64,000 bases of DNA. Source: Bifidobacterium sp. ESL0690 (GTDB lineage: Bacteria; Actinomycetota; Actinomycetes; Actinomycetales; Bifidobacteriaceae). Below are positions 36,932 to 46,050 of this stretch, piece after piece. Numbering within the stretch: position 1 is the first letter of the stretch; each line of letters opens with the position of its first letter. Location: assembly GCF_029392315.1 (NCBI RefSeq), contig NZ_CP113939.1:2108001-2172000 (forward strand), given 5' to 3'. Under the pieces are notes generated by a model, which was not told the origin of the DNA, ran no database searches, and saw only the letters and a list, made by a program, of their open reading frames with translations. The translations under genes and the position numbers were made by a program.

Positions 36932-39754
36932 TCAACGGCCGCCGAAGCTGCCGCCGCCGGAACCGCCGCCCGAACCATCGAAGCTGCCGCCGGCACCACC
37001 GTCCGAACCGATGGAAATGGCGAAAGAGGATTCCAAAGTATCCATGCCGTTGCTGATGCCGGCAGCCAGATCGCTGAATTGAGCGGTCAACGACGAATCG
37101 GAGCCCAACCCCGTTGAAGCGCCAAGATCGTATGGGTACCAATACCAATAACTCAACGAATCATCGCCTTCATCACCAAGCCACGAGAACAGCCCACTGA
37201 AGCGTTGCATCTGATGATCGGATAACCCCAACGCGTTGGCATAAATGTAGTACTCGTCGAACTTGTCTGACGGCAGCGCAGTAAGAGGGGCTGACGCGGC
37301 AGTTGCGGCTGTGCCGGAAGACGCAGCGTTCGAGACCGTATTCGAAACGTTCGAAGCCGTGTCGGAAGACACAGCGGAAGCAGGTACGGAAGGCGATGCT
37401 GAAACAGCGGCAGGAGATGCCGCCGAGGATACCGACGATGGCGAAACCGGCGATGAATGCCGACCTGAAACTTTCTGTTCACTGCCGTCAGCGTTGTCAC
37501 CGCCGCTCAAAAGATACGCCTTAAAGCCCAGCATCGGCGTGACCAGCCGCATTCCCCTGCGTGTAAGCCCGCGATATCGCAACAATTTAAACAGAAGGAT
37601 GAGCAGGAAAATCACCGGCGCACCGAGCAGCAGCGAAACTCCCCACTGCCCATGCAGCTGATCGCAGACATGCCCGTAATCGTCGGTGCCGGTGCCGATC
37701 TTGCTGAACGCAAGCCCCTGAGCCCACAGCGCTCCCACCACTCCGGCGGCCACAATCGCCGCGGCGGCCGTAAAACCGAGCAACAGCGGGGTGACCACCC
37801 ACAATTTCAGGTATTCGTAATCGGCGGTCCAGTTGAAGAGGGTTTGCAACCATTCGACCTTCCACCAGCCGTCCAGTTCGTGGGCGACAGTGCGGAAATC
37901 GAAAATCGGAGTGTCCAGTTTCAGCGACATAGCTTTCAACAAATTGAGCAATGCCCGTTCGGTAGCAGTGAGACTGTGGGCCTGATCGACATTTTCGGCA
38001 AACGCGGCGGGCAACAACACCACCGTCGAAGTCGGTTTGCCGTGCTTCTTATATTCCGCGGCTTCGGCGAGAATTTCCTGCTCCGCCTCCTTGCCTTCGG
38101 CGACTCCTCGAGCCTTGGCGCGCTTAACATATGCTTCATCTCGCGATTCCTCGATTTCCCTTTCCGCCTTTTCACTCTCACTTTCTTCAGACGGCTGGAA
38201 CGCAACATCACCTCTCTCTTGCGCCTCGCTCACCTCACGAAGCCGCTGCGAGACCTCTTCGTCGCTGGCTTGCGAAAGATCCATTCCACGGAACCACTTT
38301 GCCTGGCCGGGATAGACCGAAATAACGCCTTTGGCAACCAACGAAAGCAATGTGGAACTCATCTGGCGAAATCGATAATCGTGGGAATATTCGCCCCAAT
38401 CGAGAAAATCGCTGAACTTCGCGGCGCATGCAGGTGTCATGTCAGGGATGGCCTGCGAATACGGCACCTGCCCCGGGGATTTCACGGTTTTTCTCTGTCC
38501 GGTTTTCTTCTGAGCGGCTTTCTTCCGACGTCTCGAACCAGCCTTGGCATGGCTGGGACGTTGTTCCTCCGGATAGTACGCCCGCCAATTGGTAACGATT
38601 ACGGCAAGTAGCGCGAACAGCAGCACCGCGCCTTCGCCGAGCACATATTGCAGAATCACCTTGCGACGCATGGCGACATCGACTCCGGCATTCTGCCGCT
38701 CCGCCTCTTCGTGCTTAATCACCGCGTCTTTGCCGTCTTTTTTGATGCGATACACCACGTCTTTATTCATTGGCGAGGCCGAAAACATCGAGACAAGATC
38801 TATATGCTCGCTCGAAGGCACGTTTTGCGCCTGCATCGTCAGTTCCCGGCTTCCGGACTTGACGACAGAACCTTTGCCCGCATAATGCATCCATTGCCGG
38901 CAATCCGCGTTTTTCACACCTTTGGGCAGGGCGACCTTCACATGGAAATCGTCAATCGGCACGCCATTGGTATCACCAAGCGGCTCCCACTTGAAGTAGG
39001 CGACGTCGTTGTAGACCTTTACCACGTCCTTGAACGTCATCGAGATGTCGAATTTGATGCTTTCCGCAGACCGCGTGGCGGGGATATTCCAACCGATCTC
39101 CACCGTGTCGCCGGACTTGCCCATGCTTGCCGATGCGCCGTTTTCATCGAGCAATTGACTTGACGCGGCCTGCGCTTGACCATTCTGCGCCTGAGGTCCC
39201 GTCGCACCGCTTTTCTTTGACTGATTCAGTTCCGCCTTTTTCTGCCCATATTGGCTGTCGTTCATATTGGCAGGAAGGTATTCGTCACCTTCATCATCGT
39301 TTGCGGAGGCCAAAGCGGTCGCATACCATTGACCCGCATATCTCATGTTCCAATTGAGATTATCAAGATCACGCGTGGCCATGCCGCTGCCATGCCGGTA
39401 CCTCTGCCCTGTCGAAACATTGGTGACCGACACGTCGGTGATAGCACTGAGCACGCCGTCACTGCCTACACCATTGCGAAGCGTATAGCGCTGGAATACC
39501 TGACGCCACAACTTGCCGCCCGCACGCTTGCCCAGTTTCATATCGACATGTTCCGTGATTCGCAGGTCGCCGTCGGGCCGCACCGTGGCATCATAATCAA
39601 GGGACCGATAGGTCATATCGGCACGGTGAAAACCGATATCGCCGGACTGGAAACCGCAGAAAGCGAAAAACACGATGACGACGGCCGTACCGACCAGTGC
39701 CGATACCGCGGCCCTGCCAATCCGCCCAGGGTTCAGACCTTGACTTAACTTCAT
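36932..39754 (-). CDS. DUF2207 domain membrane protein, large paralogue
   Basis: About 940 residues. Hydrophobic N-terminal segment (near 15-33), extracytoplasmic DUF2207 domain (YRSLDYDATVRPDGDLRITE, VEIGWNIPATRSAESIKFD, FKDVVKVYNDVAYFKWEPLG), membrane helix near 370-390, then a long charged cytoplasmic region (Lys/Arg-rich near 400-430, Glu-rich near 510-570), helix pair near 670-730, a Ser/Ala/Val low-complexity stretch near 770-820 and the Gly-rich tail GSGGGSGGGSFGGR. It is a longer paralogue of the next gene, which starts 233 bases further along the strand. I start at the ATG at 39754 (GGGGGAGGAAG upstream); the open frame runs 16 codons further upstream without support. Function unknown. 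Confidence 0.87.
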   Translation of the reverse strand: MKLSQGLNPGRIGRAAVSALVGTAVVIVFFAFCGFQSGDIGFHRADMTYRSLDYDATVRPDGDLRITEHVDMKLGKRAGGKLWRQVFQRYTLRNGVGSDGVLSAITDVSVTNVSTGQRYRHGSGMATRDLDNLNWNMRYAGQWYATALASANDDEGDEYLPANMNDSQYGQKKAELNQSKKSGATGPQAQNGQAQAASSQLLDENGASASMGKSGDTVEIGWNIPATRSAESIKFDISMTFKDVVKVYNDVAYFKWEPLGDTNGVPIDDFHVKVALPKGVKNADCRQWMHYAGKGSVVKSGSRELTMQAQNVPSSEHIDLVSMFSASPMNKDVVYRIKKDGKDAVIKHEEAERQNAGVDVAMRRKVILQYVLGEGAVLLFALLAVIVTNWRAYYPEEQRPSHAKAGSRRRKKAAQKKTGQRKTVKSPGQVPYSQAIPDMTPACAAKFSDFLDWGEYSHDYRFRQMSSTLLSLVAKGVISVYPGQAKWFRGMDLSQASDEEVSQRLREVSEAQERGDVAFQPSEESESEKAEREIEESRDEAYVKRAKARGVAEGKEAEQEILAEAAEYKKHGKPTSTVVLLPAAFAENVDQAHSLTATERALLNLLKAMSLKLDTPIFDFRTVAHELDGWWKVEWLQTLFNWTADYEYLKLWVVTPLLLGFTAAAAIVAAGVVGALWAQGLAFSKIGTGTDDYGHVCDQLHGQWGVSLLLGAPVIFLLILLFKLLRYRGLTRRGMRLVTPMLGFKAYLLSGGDNADGSEQKVSGRHSSPVSPSSVSSAASPAAVSASPSVPASAVSSDTASNVSNTVSNAASSGTAATAASAPLTALPSDKFDEYYIYANALGLSDHQMQRFSGLFSWLGDEGDDSLSYWYWYPYDLGASTGLGSDSSLTAQFSDLAAGISNGMDTLESSFAISIGSDGGAGGSFDGSGGGSGGGSFGGR

Positions 39755-40031
39755 GGCTTCCTCCCCCGATAACGGCAATCGCAGCGTCACTGCGTTCCAC
39801 ACACCGTCTCTTCTTCGCGTTCATCGTAGCAAACCCAAAGTATCCGTTTGCACACAATGCTGTCGAATGTACTGACGGAATGTTGCGAATGCCACGGGTA
39901 AAAACATCTTTTTAGGGCATTTTCGGCGCTTCATCACGCCTGAAACCACAAACTAGAGGAAAACACCTTTCCCTTGCCTGAAATGGTATTTTTCTCGCTG
40001 GTTTATTAACTTTTGCATGCCAATTACAACA
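39755..40031. other. Upstream region of the large DUF2207 gene, no gene seen
   Basis: About 280 AT-leaning bases between the pgi terminator and the DUF2207 gene, presumably its promoter. No gene or RNA is visible. Confidence 0.4.
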
Positions 40032-40065
40032 AAATGGGCACCCACCTTACGGGGAGTGCCCATTT
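40032..40065 (-). terminator. Intrinsic terminator of pgi
   Basis: AAATGGGCAC at 40032-40041 pairs with GTGCCCATTT at 40056-40065 around a 14-base loop; on the minus strand TTTTGTTG follows. It begins about 45 bases past the pgi stop. Confidence 0.8.
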
Positions 40066-40110
40066 CTATCGTTGCGTTCAGCCAAGCATCAGCTCAAGCC
40101 CGCTGCGCGA

Positions 40111-41805
40111 TTACTTGCGATGCGCACGGTAGAAGCGGATGAGGCTCTGCGTGGAAGCATCCTGCTGCGCCAGAGCGTTGTCGTCCTGCGAGATCGCCGG
40201 AGTGATCTGGCGGGCGAGCTGCTTGCCGAGCTCGACACCCCACTGGTCGAAGGAGTCGATGCCCCAGACGGTGCCCTCGGTGAAGGTGATGTGCTCGTAA
40301 AGCGCGATGAGTTCGCCGAGCGAGAACGGGGTCAGCGCGTCGCCGAAGATCGAGGTGGTCGGGCGGTTGCCGGAGAAGACGCGGGCCGGAACGATGGCTT
40401 CGGGCGTGCCCTCGGCGCGAACCTCGTCGGCGGTCTTGCCGAACGCGAGCGCCTTGGTCTGCGCCAGATAGTTGCCGAGGAAGAGCTCGTGCACGTCCTG
40501 GTCGCCGTCTTTGGCCGGGTTCGGGGTGTTCGCGAAGGCGATGAAGTCGGCCGGAATGAGCTGCGTGCCTTGGTGGATTAGCTGGTAGAAGGCGTGCTGG
40601 CCGTTGGTGCCGGGCTCGCCCCAGAAGACTTCGCCGGTGTCGGTGGTCACCGGGGTGCCGTCCCAGCGCACGGACTTGCCGTTGGATTCCATGGTGAGCT
40701 GTTGCAGGTAGGCCGGGAAGCGGTGCAGATACTGGTCGTAAGGCAGCACCGCGTGGGTGGCCGCGTGGAAGAAGTTGCGGTACCAGACGTTCAACATGCC
40801 CATCATCGCGATGACGTTCTGCTCAAGCGGGGTGTTGGCGAAGTACTCGTCCATCTCGTGGAAGCCGGCGAGGAATTCCTCGAAGCGCTTCGGCCCGAAG
40901 ACGACGGCGAGCGAAGTGCCGACCGCGGAATCGACGGAATAACGGCCGCCGACCCAGTTCCAGAAGCCGAAGGCGTTCTGCGGGTCGATGCCGAATTCTT
41001 CGACGCCCTTCAAGTTGGTGGAGACGGCGACGAAGTGCTTGCGGATGGCTTCGGCGCGCTTCTCGTCGGAGCCGTCGATGGCGCCGGAGGCCTTGAGACC
41101 GTTCAGCAGCCAAGTACGGGCTTCACGCGCGTTGGTAAGAGTCTCAAGAGTGGTGAAGGTCTTGGAGACGATGATGAACATCGTGGTCTCGGGGTCGAGA
41201 TCCTTCGTCTTCTCGGTGATGTCGTTGGGGTCGATGTTGGAGACGTAACGGGCGGAGATGCCGGCATCCGCGTAAGGCTTCAGCGCTTCGTAAACCATAA
41301 CGGGACCCAGGTCAGAGCCGCCGATGCCAATGTTGACGACGGTCTTGATCTTCTTGCCGGTCACACCGCGCCATTCACCGCTGCGCACCTTGTCCGCGAA
41401 CGCGTAGATCTTGTCGAGCGTGGCGTGCACGTCCTTGACCACGTCCTCACCGTCGACGATGAGCTTGCCCTCATCGGACTTCGGGCGGCGCAGCGCGGTA
41501 TGCAGCACAGCGCGATCCTCGGTGTTGTTGATATGAACGCCCTCGTACATGGCCTTGCGACGGTCTTCGAGATGCACGGCCTTGGCGAGGTCGGCGAACA
41601 ACTTGAGCGTTTCGGGCTTGATGAGGTTCTTGGAGAGGTCGAAGTGCAGGTCGCCGGCGTCGAAGCTCAGCTCTTCAACGCGGTTGGGTTCCTCGGCGAA
41701 CCACTTTTTGAGGTCGATGCCTTCGCTTTTCAGTTCGTCAAAATGCTTTTGCAACGCCGCCCATTCCGGGGTCTTCGTGGCGTCGACAGGAGGATTGATG
41801 GCCAT
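40111..41805 (-). CDS. pgi: Glucose-6-phosphate isomerase
   Basis: A 564-residue glucose-6-phosphate isomerase converting glucose-6-P and fructose-6-P. Seen: [19 protein letters not shown] (substrate-binding SIS region), [17 protein letters not shown], the catalytic loop [18 protein letters not shown], and the C-terminal region with [14 protein letters not shown] and GVELGKQLA. Full length for the long bacterial form. AAAGGACC precedes the ATG. In bifidobacteria fructose-6-P feeds the phosphoketolase route. A 51-bp decayed copy of part of this gene lies at 36871-36921. Confidence 0.97.
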   Translation of the reverse strand: MAINPPVDATKTPEWAALQKHFDELKSEGIDLKKWFAEEPNRVEELSFDAGDLHFDLSKNLIKPETLKLFADLAKAVHLEDRRKAMYEGVHINNTEDRAVLHTALRRPKSDEGKLIVDGEDVVKDVHATLDKIYAFADKVRSGEWRGVTGKKIKTVVNIGIGGSDLGPVMVYEALKPYADAGISARYVSNIDPNDITEKTKDLDPETTMFIIVSKTFTTLETLTNAREARTWLLNGLKASGAIDGSDEKRAEAIRKHFVAVSTNLKGVEEFGIDPQNAFGFWNWVGGRYSVDSAVGTSLAVVFGPKRFEEFLAGFHEMDEYFANTPLEQNVIAMMGMLNVWYRNFFHAATHAVLPYDQYLHRFPAYLQQLTMESNGKSVRWDGTPVTTDTGEVFWGEPGTNGQHAFYQLIHQGTQLIPADFIAFANTPNPAKDGDQDVHELFLGNYLAQTKALAFGKTADEVRAEGTPEAIVPARVFSGNRPTTSIFGDALTPFSLGELIALYEHITFTEGTVWGIDSFDQWGVELGKQLARQITPAISQDDNALAQQDASTQSLIRFYRAHRK

Positions 41806-42112
41806 AATTCTTAAGGTCCTTTCATCAGTGCCGCGGGGGTTTCGTAGTCTCGTCAGTCTTATCTGAAGGTGCTGTTCCCGCCGCTTGCTACAAATATCAA
41901 TTTACTCACAAAAGCGGACACAACAGCACAAAAAGCGTCGTGCCTGTCAACGTTGATATAACACGATATTTGATATCAAAACAGCGCAATCAGAACGATT
42001 CCCGAAATCCTTGATTGCTTGTCAAAAGGAAAGAGAGCGTTCACATCGCACCTTGAGCCCGCTACTTGAGCGGTGCCATCAACGGCTTCTTTCGAGTCAA
42101 TCTTGGATTTAC
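41806..42112. other. Intergenic region upstream of pgi, no gene seen
   Basis: About 305 bases between the acyltransferase stop and pgi. It should hold the pgi promoter; AT-rich around 41930-41990. A weak CCGCT/AGCGG hairpin near 42058-42073 may end the acyltransferase message. Confidence 0.35.
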
Positions 42113-43474
42113 CTACGCCAACTTGACCAACCGTAGCAAAGGCTGGCGGACGAAACGATCGACGAGACAGACTACAAGTACGAACGCCAGCGAGAAAACG
42201 ACCTCGACCAAAAACCAAGCGATTAGCCACCCTGTGCAAGCAGACATGCCACCGGCTGCGAAGGTGCTAATAATATGAGAAATAACAGGGGCGGAGAAGT
42301 GGTTCTGAACGGCTATCCAAGAATAATAGGTGAGCGCTTGCACGATGTAGAAGCCCAGAATGCCGGAAGCGAGCGCTCCGACAGCACGGCGACCGAAGGC
42401 TTTCACACTTGTCCAGAACGTTCTTTTTGTACTGCCCCCACGACTCGGTATGGCTTCATCTGGCCTTCGGACACGCACACTCGGACACGCGGCACACATC
42501 AACGAGCAGACCGCAAGCAAGAACGAAATGGCCGAAGTCGACTTGAACGAAAGCACGGTCAGGAAGCCGTAATGGCCGCCAAACGCGGCGAAAGCGACAA
42601 CGCAACCAGTAACAGCAACCAAGGTGACCAAGGCGATGGCCCAGAAACGACGGGTCAGCCAACGCGGCACATCATTATGGGCAGAAGAGTTTCGTTCACC
42701 ATACCAACGCTGCCATGCGCAACCCAGAGCGCCCGCGCAGATATACGAGGCGAAATAGGTGACGGCACTCATCTGCTTGCGCCAGTCCAGAACGCTCAAC
42801 GAATTGAAAAAGTTGCGCCCGCTTACCGCTACATAGACATTGAGACCGTAAACCGCCGCGAGCGCGACAACCCACAACGCCACGCACCATCTTTTGCGGC
42901 AACGTTCGATACACCAGCCAATGAAAGGTGCAAGTAATACAAACAAGACATAAAGCCACACGAATTCAAGGCTCAACATGACTTCGCGCAAGCCACCGAC
43001 CGTCTGAATCGGCACCACCCAGCGGTTGACCACAACCAATATGACAACGTAGAACGCTACTGCCGCAAGGATTTTCACGATACGGATTACGGTAGGTTTC
43101 CATTCATCGCGGGCAAATCCTTTACGATACGAACGCTCGGCCAAGCGAGGCACGAGGAAAAACGCCGAAATCATGAAAAAGATGTGGTTGCCCCAAGCGC
43201 CTAGGAACATGAGCATCGCAATCAACCACACCGCCAGAGGGGTCGACGAAATAATGGCGATGAACGTAGGGGGCGCGCCGGCTTGGGTGGTTGCCGAAAG
43301 CGCATGCGGCCCTGCGACCGCGACCTGTTCGAAGGTCAGTAGAAACGTATGAAATACCGCGATGCCGACGATGGCCAGCAAACGCAGCAACTCGACAGCG
43401 AAAATGCGCAGGCGCCGATGTGCGGAACGTGCCGGAATCGCTGGTCCGGAGACAGAAACACTAGAGGATGTCAT
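42113..43474 (-). CDS. Acyltransferase 3 family membrane O-acyltransferase
   Basis: About 453 residues with around ten membrane helices. The family start motif is visible: RIFAVELLRLLAIVGIAVFH, in which the conserved Arg and His are thought to be catalytic. Later segments (WGNHIFFMISAFFLVPRLAE, FYVVILVVVN, WLYVLFVLLAPFIGWCIER) fit acyltransferase-3 proteins that acetylate or succinylate sugars of exopolysaccharide, cell wall or glycolipid. The start overlaps the end of the upstream guanylyltransferase gene by 14 bases, with GAAGG five bases before the ATG, so translation is coupled. Acceptor unknown; a mannose-containing envelope glycan is suggested by the neighbour. Confidence 0.85.
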   Translation of the reverse strand: MTSSSVSVSGPAIPARSAHRRLRIFAVELLRLLAIVGIAVFHTFLLTFEQVAVAGPHALSATTQAGAPPTFIAIISSTPLAVWLIAMLMFLGAWGNHIFFMISAFFLVPRLAERSYRKGFARDEWKPTVIRIVKILAAVAFYVVILVVVNRWVVPIQTVGGLREVMLSLEFVWLYVLFVLLAPFIGWCIERCRKRWCVALWVVALAAVYGLNVYVAVSGRNFFNSLSVLDWRKQMSAVTYFASYICAGALGCAWQRWYGERNSSAHNDVPRWLTRRFWAIALVTLVAVTGCVVAFAAFGGHYGFLTVLSFKSTSAISFLLAVCSLMCAACPSVRVRRPDEAIPSRGGSTKRTFWTSVKAFGRRAVGALASGILGFYIVQALTYYSWIAVQNHFSAPVISHIISTFAAGGMSACTGWLIAWFLVEVVFSLAFVLVVCLVDRFVRQPLLRLVKLA

Positions 43475-44885
43475 CACGGCCTTCGCGGTCGAGGTATGCG
43501 ACCAAATCCTTGACCTCCTGGCTACGGGCGCGCGGGGCTATGAGCAGCGCGTCGGGGGTGTCGGCAACGACCATATCATTGACACCGAGCAAGGCGACGG
43601 TGCGCTCGGAAAGGGGCATCACCACGTCGCCTGCGCTGTCGAGGCTTACGACCTTATCGCTATCGCCCAAAATCTTGATATTGCGAGCACCGGTACTGGG
43701 CAGGAGCGCCGCCACGGAATTGAAGTCGCCGATATCGTCCCAGCCAAAATCGCCGGGAACCATTGCCACTCCTCCGGCCACGCTCAAAGGCTCGGCCACC
43801 GCATAATCGAACGCAATCTTTTCGATGCCCGACCAGTAGGTCGCCATAGCCTCATCGATCACGTCATTATCAGCAGTATCATCATCGACATCATCGTCAA
43901 CAGTATTGCTGATGTCGCCGCCATCATTTTCTGCGGTTTTCTCGCTCCCGTACTCCGATGCCTCATTAGCATCGTCATCATTCCCGGCGTTACTCACAGC
44001 ATTTTCAGAATTCTTGACATTACGATTATTCATATTTTGCAGGGAAGTGGAAGCGTCGGCGGCACCACTCATAGTTTCCTGACCGACGTACTGCGCCGCA
44101 GCGATTTCCGCGTTACCGGCGGTGTCGGCGCCGTCTTCATGATCCACGGCCATGTAGGCATCGGCGATATGCGAAATCGCATCATACATTTCCGGCTTGT
44201 ATTCGCGCAGATGATCGAGCAACACATCGGCACGCATCACGAACATGCCAGCGTTCCAACGATATTCGCCCGTGGAAAGGTAGGCCTGAGCCGTGGCCGA
44301 ATCGGGTTTTTCCACGAAACGTTCCACCAAACGAGCGCTAGGAGCCCCCTGAATTTCGCCGCCCAACGAACGGCCTTGATGGATATAGCCAAAAGCCGTC
44401 GATGGCCGAGAAGCCGCGATGCCAATAGTGGTCACGTATCCAGCACGTGCCGCGGCCACTGCCTGACGCACTGCATCGGCAAACGAATCCTTGCCGCGAA
44501 TAACATGGTCGGCAGCGAACGATCCCACCACGATATGCTCACCATGACGACGGGCAAGAATGGCTGTTGCCAGTGCAATGGCCGCTGTCGAATCGCGCGG
44601 AACCGGCTCTGCGAAAATGTTGGATTCCTTCAATTCCGGCAACTGTGCCTCAACTGCTGCAACGTGCCGCCAGCCGGTACTTACGACGATGCGGTCCGGA
44701 CCTGCAAGACGTGCAAGCCGGTCGAACGTGGACTGAATCAGCGTCCGCCCGCTTCCCATCAAATCGTAAAGGAACTTAGGTCTGGCCCCACGGCTCAGCG
44801 GCCAGAGCCTCGAACCGGTGCCCCCGGCCGGGATGATGGCATAAAAGTCCTCGAAACCGTCGCTTGGTGTCAACACGTCCGGCAT
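43461..44885 (-). CDS. manC: Mannose-1-phosphate guanylyltransferase
   Basis: About 474 residues. Nucleotidyltransferase domain with AIIPAGGTGSRLWPLSR and PKFLYDL at the start, EPVPRDSTAAIALA, GSFAADHVI, and VERFVEKP with YRWNAGMFV. It joins GTP and mannose-1-P to GDP-mannose. A run of about 90 Ser/Asn/Asp/Glu-rich residues (near 255-345) interrupts the enzyme before SGIEKIAFDYAVAE; such an insertion is not part of the usual fold. The C-terminal part is short and lacks the phosphomannose isomerase domain of two-domain enzymes. Start chosen near the conserved core (ATG at 44885; ATG at 44906 also possible). The frame is open a further 60 codons upstream, but that part shows no family sequence. 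Confidence 0.88.
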   Translation of the reverse strand: MPDVLTPSDGFEDFYAIIPAGGTGSRLWPLSRGARPKFLYDLMGSGRTLIQSTFDRLARLAGPDRIVVSTGWRHVAAVEAQLPELKESNIFAEPVPRDSTAAIALATAILARRHGEHIVVGSFAADHVIRGKDSFADAVRQAVAAARAGYVTTIGIAASRPSTAFGYIHQGRSLGGEIQGAPSARLVERFVEKPDSATAQAYLSTGEYRWNAGMFVMRADVLLDHLREYKPEMYDAISHIADAYMAVDHEDGADTAGNAEIAAAQYVGQETMSGAADASTSLQNMNNRNVKNSENAVSNAGNDDDANEASEYGSEKTAENDGGDISNTVDDDVDDDTADNDVIDEAMATYWSGIEKIAFDYAVAEPLSVAGGVAMVPGDFGWDDIGDFNSVAALLPSTGARNIKILGDSDKVVSLDSAGDVVMPLSERTVALLGVNDMVVADTPDALLIAPRARSQEVKDLVAYLDREGRDDIL

Positions 44886-45166
44886 TGTATTTTCCAAGTT
44901 GCCCATCCCTTTTCGCGCGATTTCCAGCCTGTTTGATTCTTCTATATTGTCGCGCATCCCGTTGTCATTAGCTGCGCCCCTTCTTTCCGAGCGGCAAGAC
45001 GACAGATTCAGATTCCTACGATTCCGCCATTTTGCCGACCCAACCGCGTCATTCCAGCCCGCACCGTCCGACGAGACACGTCCGGACGCGAGGCTCGTGG
45101 ACAAAATGCAAATCATCCAGTAGTATTATTGTTTTGTGCGCGAGTGGTGCATACCGCCCGGGCATT

Positions 45167-45239
45167 GCCGCTTTAGCTCAGTTGGTAGAGCGTCTCACTC
45201 GTAATGAGAAGGTCGACAGTTCGATTCTGTCAAGCGGCT
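45167..45239 (+). tRNA. tRNA-Thr (CGT anticodon)
   Basis: Clover-leaf complete: acceptor GCCGCTT pairs with AAGCGGC, D-arm TAGCTCAGTTGGTAGAGC, anticodon stem TCTCA/TGAGA with loop CTCGTAA, T-arm with TTCGATT. CCA is not encoded. An AT-rich foreign-looking segment begins immediately after its 3' end. Confidence 0.95.
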
Positions 45240-45428
45240 CTCATCTAATGCTATTGAAATTTTCTTATTTTTGAAGAAAAATCTTTACACAAATTAATCA
45301 ATATATTATTGATTGGATAGTGGAAATATCATCTTTTACTTTTCTTTACATAATATAATATGAGTTAACTTAAAAATGAATCTGAAGCTTAAAACTTCAG
45401 TCTCCTTTAACGGTATTAGGTGGCATCC

Positions 45429-45983
45429 ATGAATGACAAACTGCCAAATTTAAGTGAAGCCCTAAAAATGGAAGCTTCGTGGTTGGCAAAAACTGCATCC
45501 CTAACCGGTGATCACAATAATACATTAACTTGGGCCAAAGAAACTCTCCAATCCGTATTAGCATCGTTCAGTATCCAAACTTCTCCACATGGACGCAATA
45601 GATTTCGCACCACCAATTCGCATGCAACTTTTGACATCTATCTTTCATCTTCAGCAGGCAGAGACGAAGAGGGGAAAATAAGCTCATGGAACACCTTCAG
45701 CGAAAAGCTCCTTTCTGATTCAACAATTAAAATTTACATTCTTAGCGTTGAAGATTCCCTCCACATACCTCAATTCTTTATTTTCAGAGATTCTGAGATG
45801 CGAAAAATTCTAACAACAAAAAGGGGCACCCCCGGACTAGATAAAAACGGCGTTCTATGGTTCTATCTAAATCAAGATCCCAACAAACCTGAAATAGTAA
45901 AAGACGAACGACAAAATAAAAGGTCAGAGCAGCTTCTACCTCCCTGCTACAACCACTGGGAAAAGGTCATCGATCAAACTTGA
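45429..45983 (+). CDS. Unknown protein, first gene of the AT-rich cassette
   Basis: About 184 residues, soluble, mixed helix and strand, no signal or membrane segment. Not recognised. Features: an early helical part (LSEALKMEASWLAKTA), then NSHATFDIYLSSS and IKIYILSVEDSLHIPQFFIF, a Lys/Arg-rich stretch and a final HWEKVI. I prefer the ATG at 45429 (AGGTGG five bases upstream); a GTG at 45420 is in frame. Base use is far more AT-rich than genes left of the tRNA, as in the two genes that follow. It is the first of three same-strand genes with short spacing, so it is probably the partner of the YobI-like NTPase. Confidence 0.7.
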   Translation: MNDKLPNLSEALKMEASWLAKTASLTGDHNNTLTWAKETLQSVLASFSIQTSPHGRNRFRTTNSHATFDIYLSSSAGRDEEGKISSWNTFSEKLLSDSTIKIYILSVEDSLHIPQFFIFRDSEMRKILTTKRGTPGLDKNGVLWFYLNQDPNKPEIVKDERQNKRSEQLLPPCYNHWEKVIDQT

Positions 45984-46050
45984 TTATTAGAGTAACGCAA
46001 TATCTATATTTATTTTTTTATCTGATACGGTCATAGAAAGATTGGCAATT

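Noticed and set aside
36780..37148. A 122-codon minus-strand frame containing a pgi-like peptide
   Set aside because: The frame itself is a shadow of the DUF2207 tail; only the 51-bp pgi-like segment is meaningful and is reported as a pseudogene fragment.
43362..44936. A 524-codon plus-strand frame opposite manC
   Set aside because: Antisense to a clear mannose-1-phosphate guanylyltransferase; no ribosome binding site and no recognised domain.
45240..45428. Possible CRISPR or repeat array in the AT-rich spacer after tRNA-Thr
   Set aside because: Only short A/T-rich inverted repeats are present; there are no regularly spaced direct repeats.
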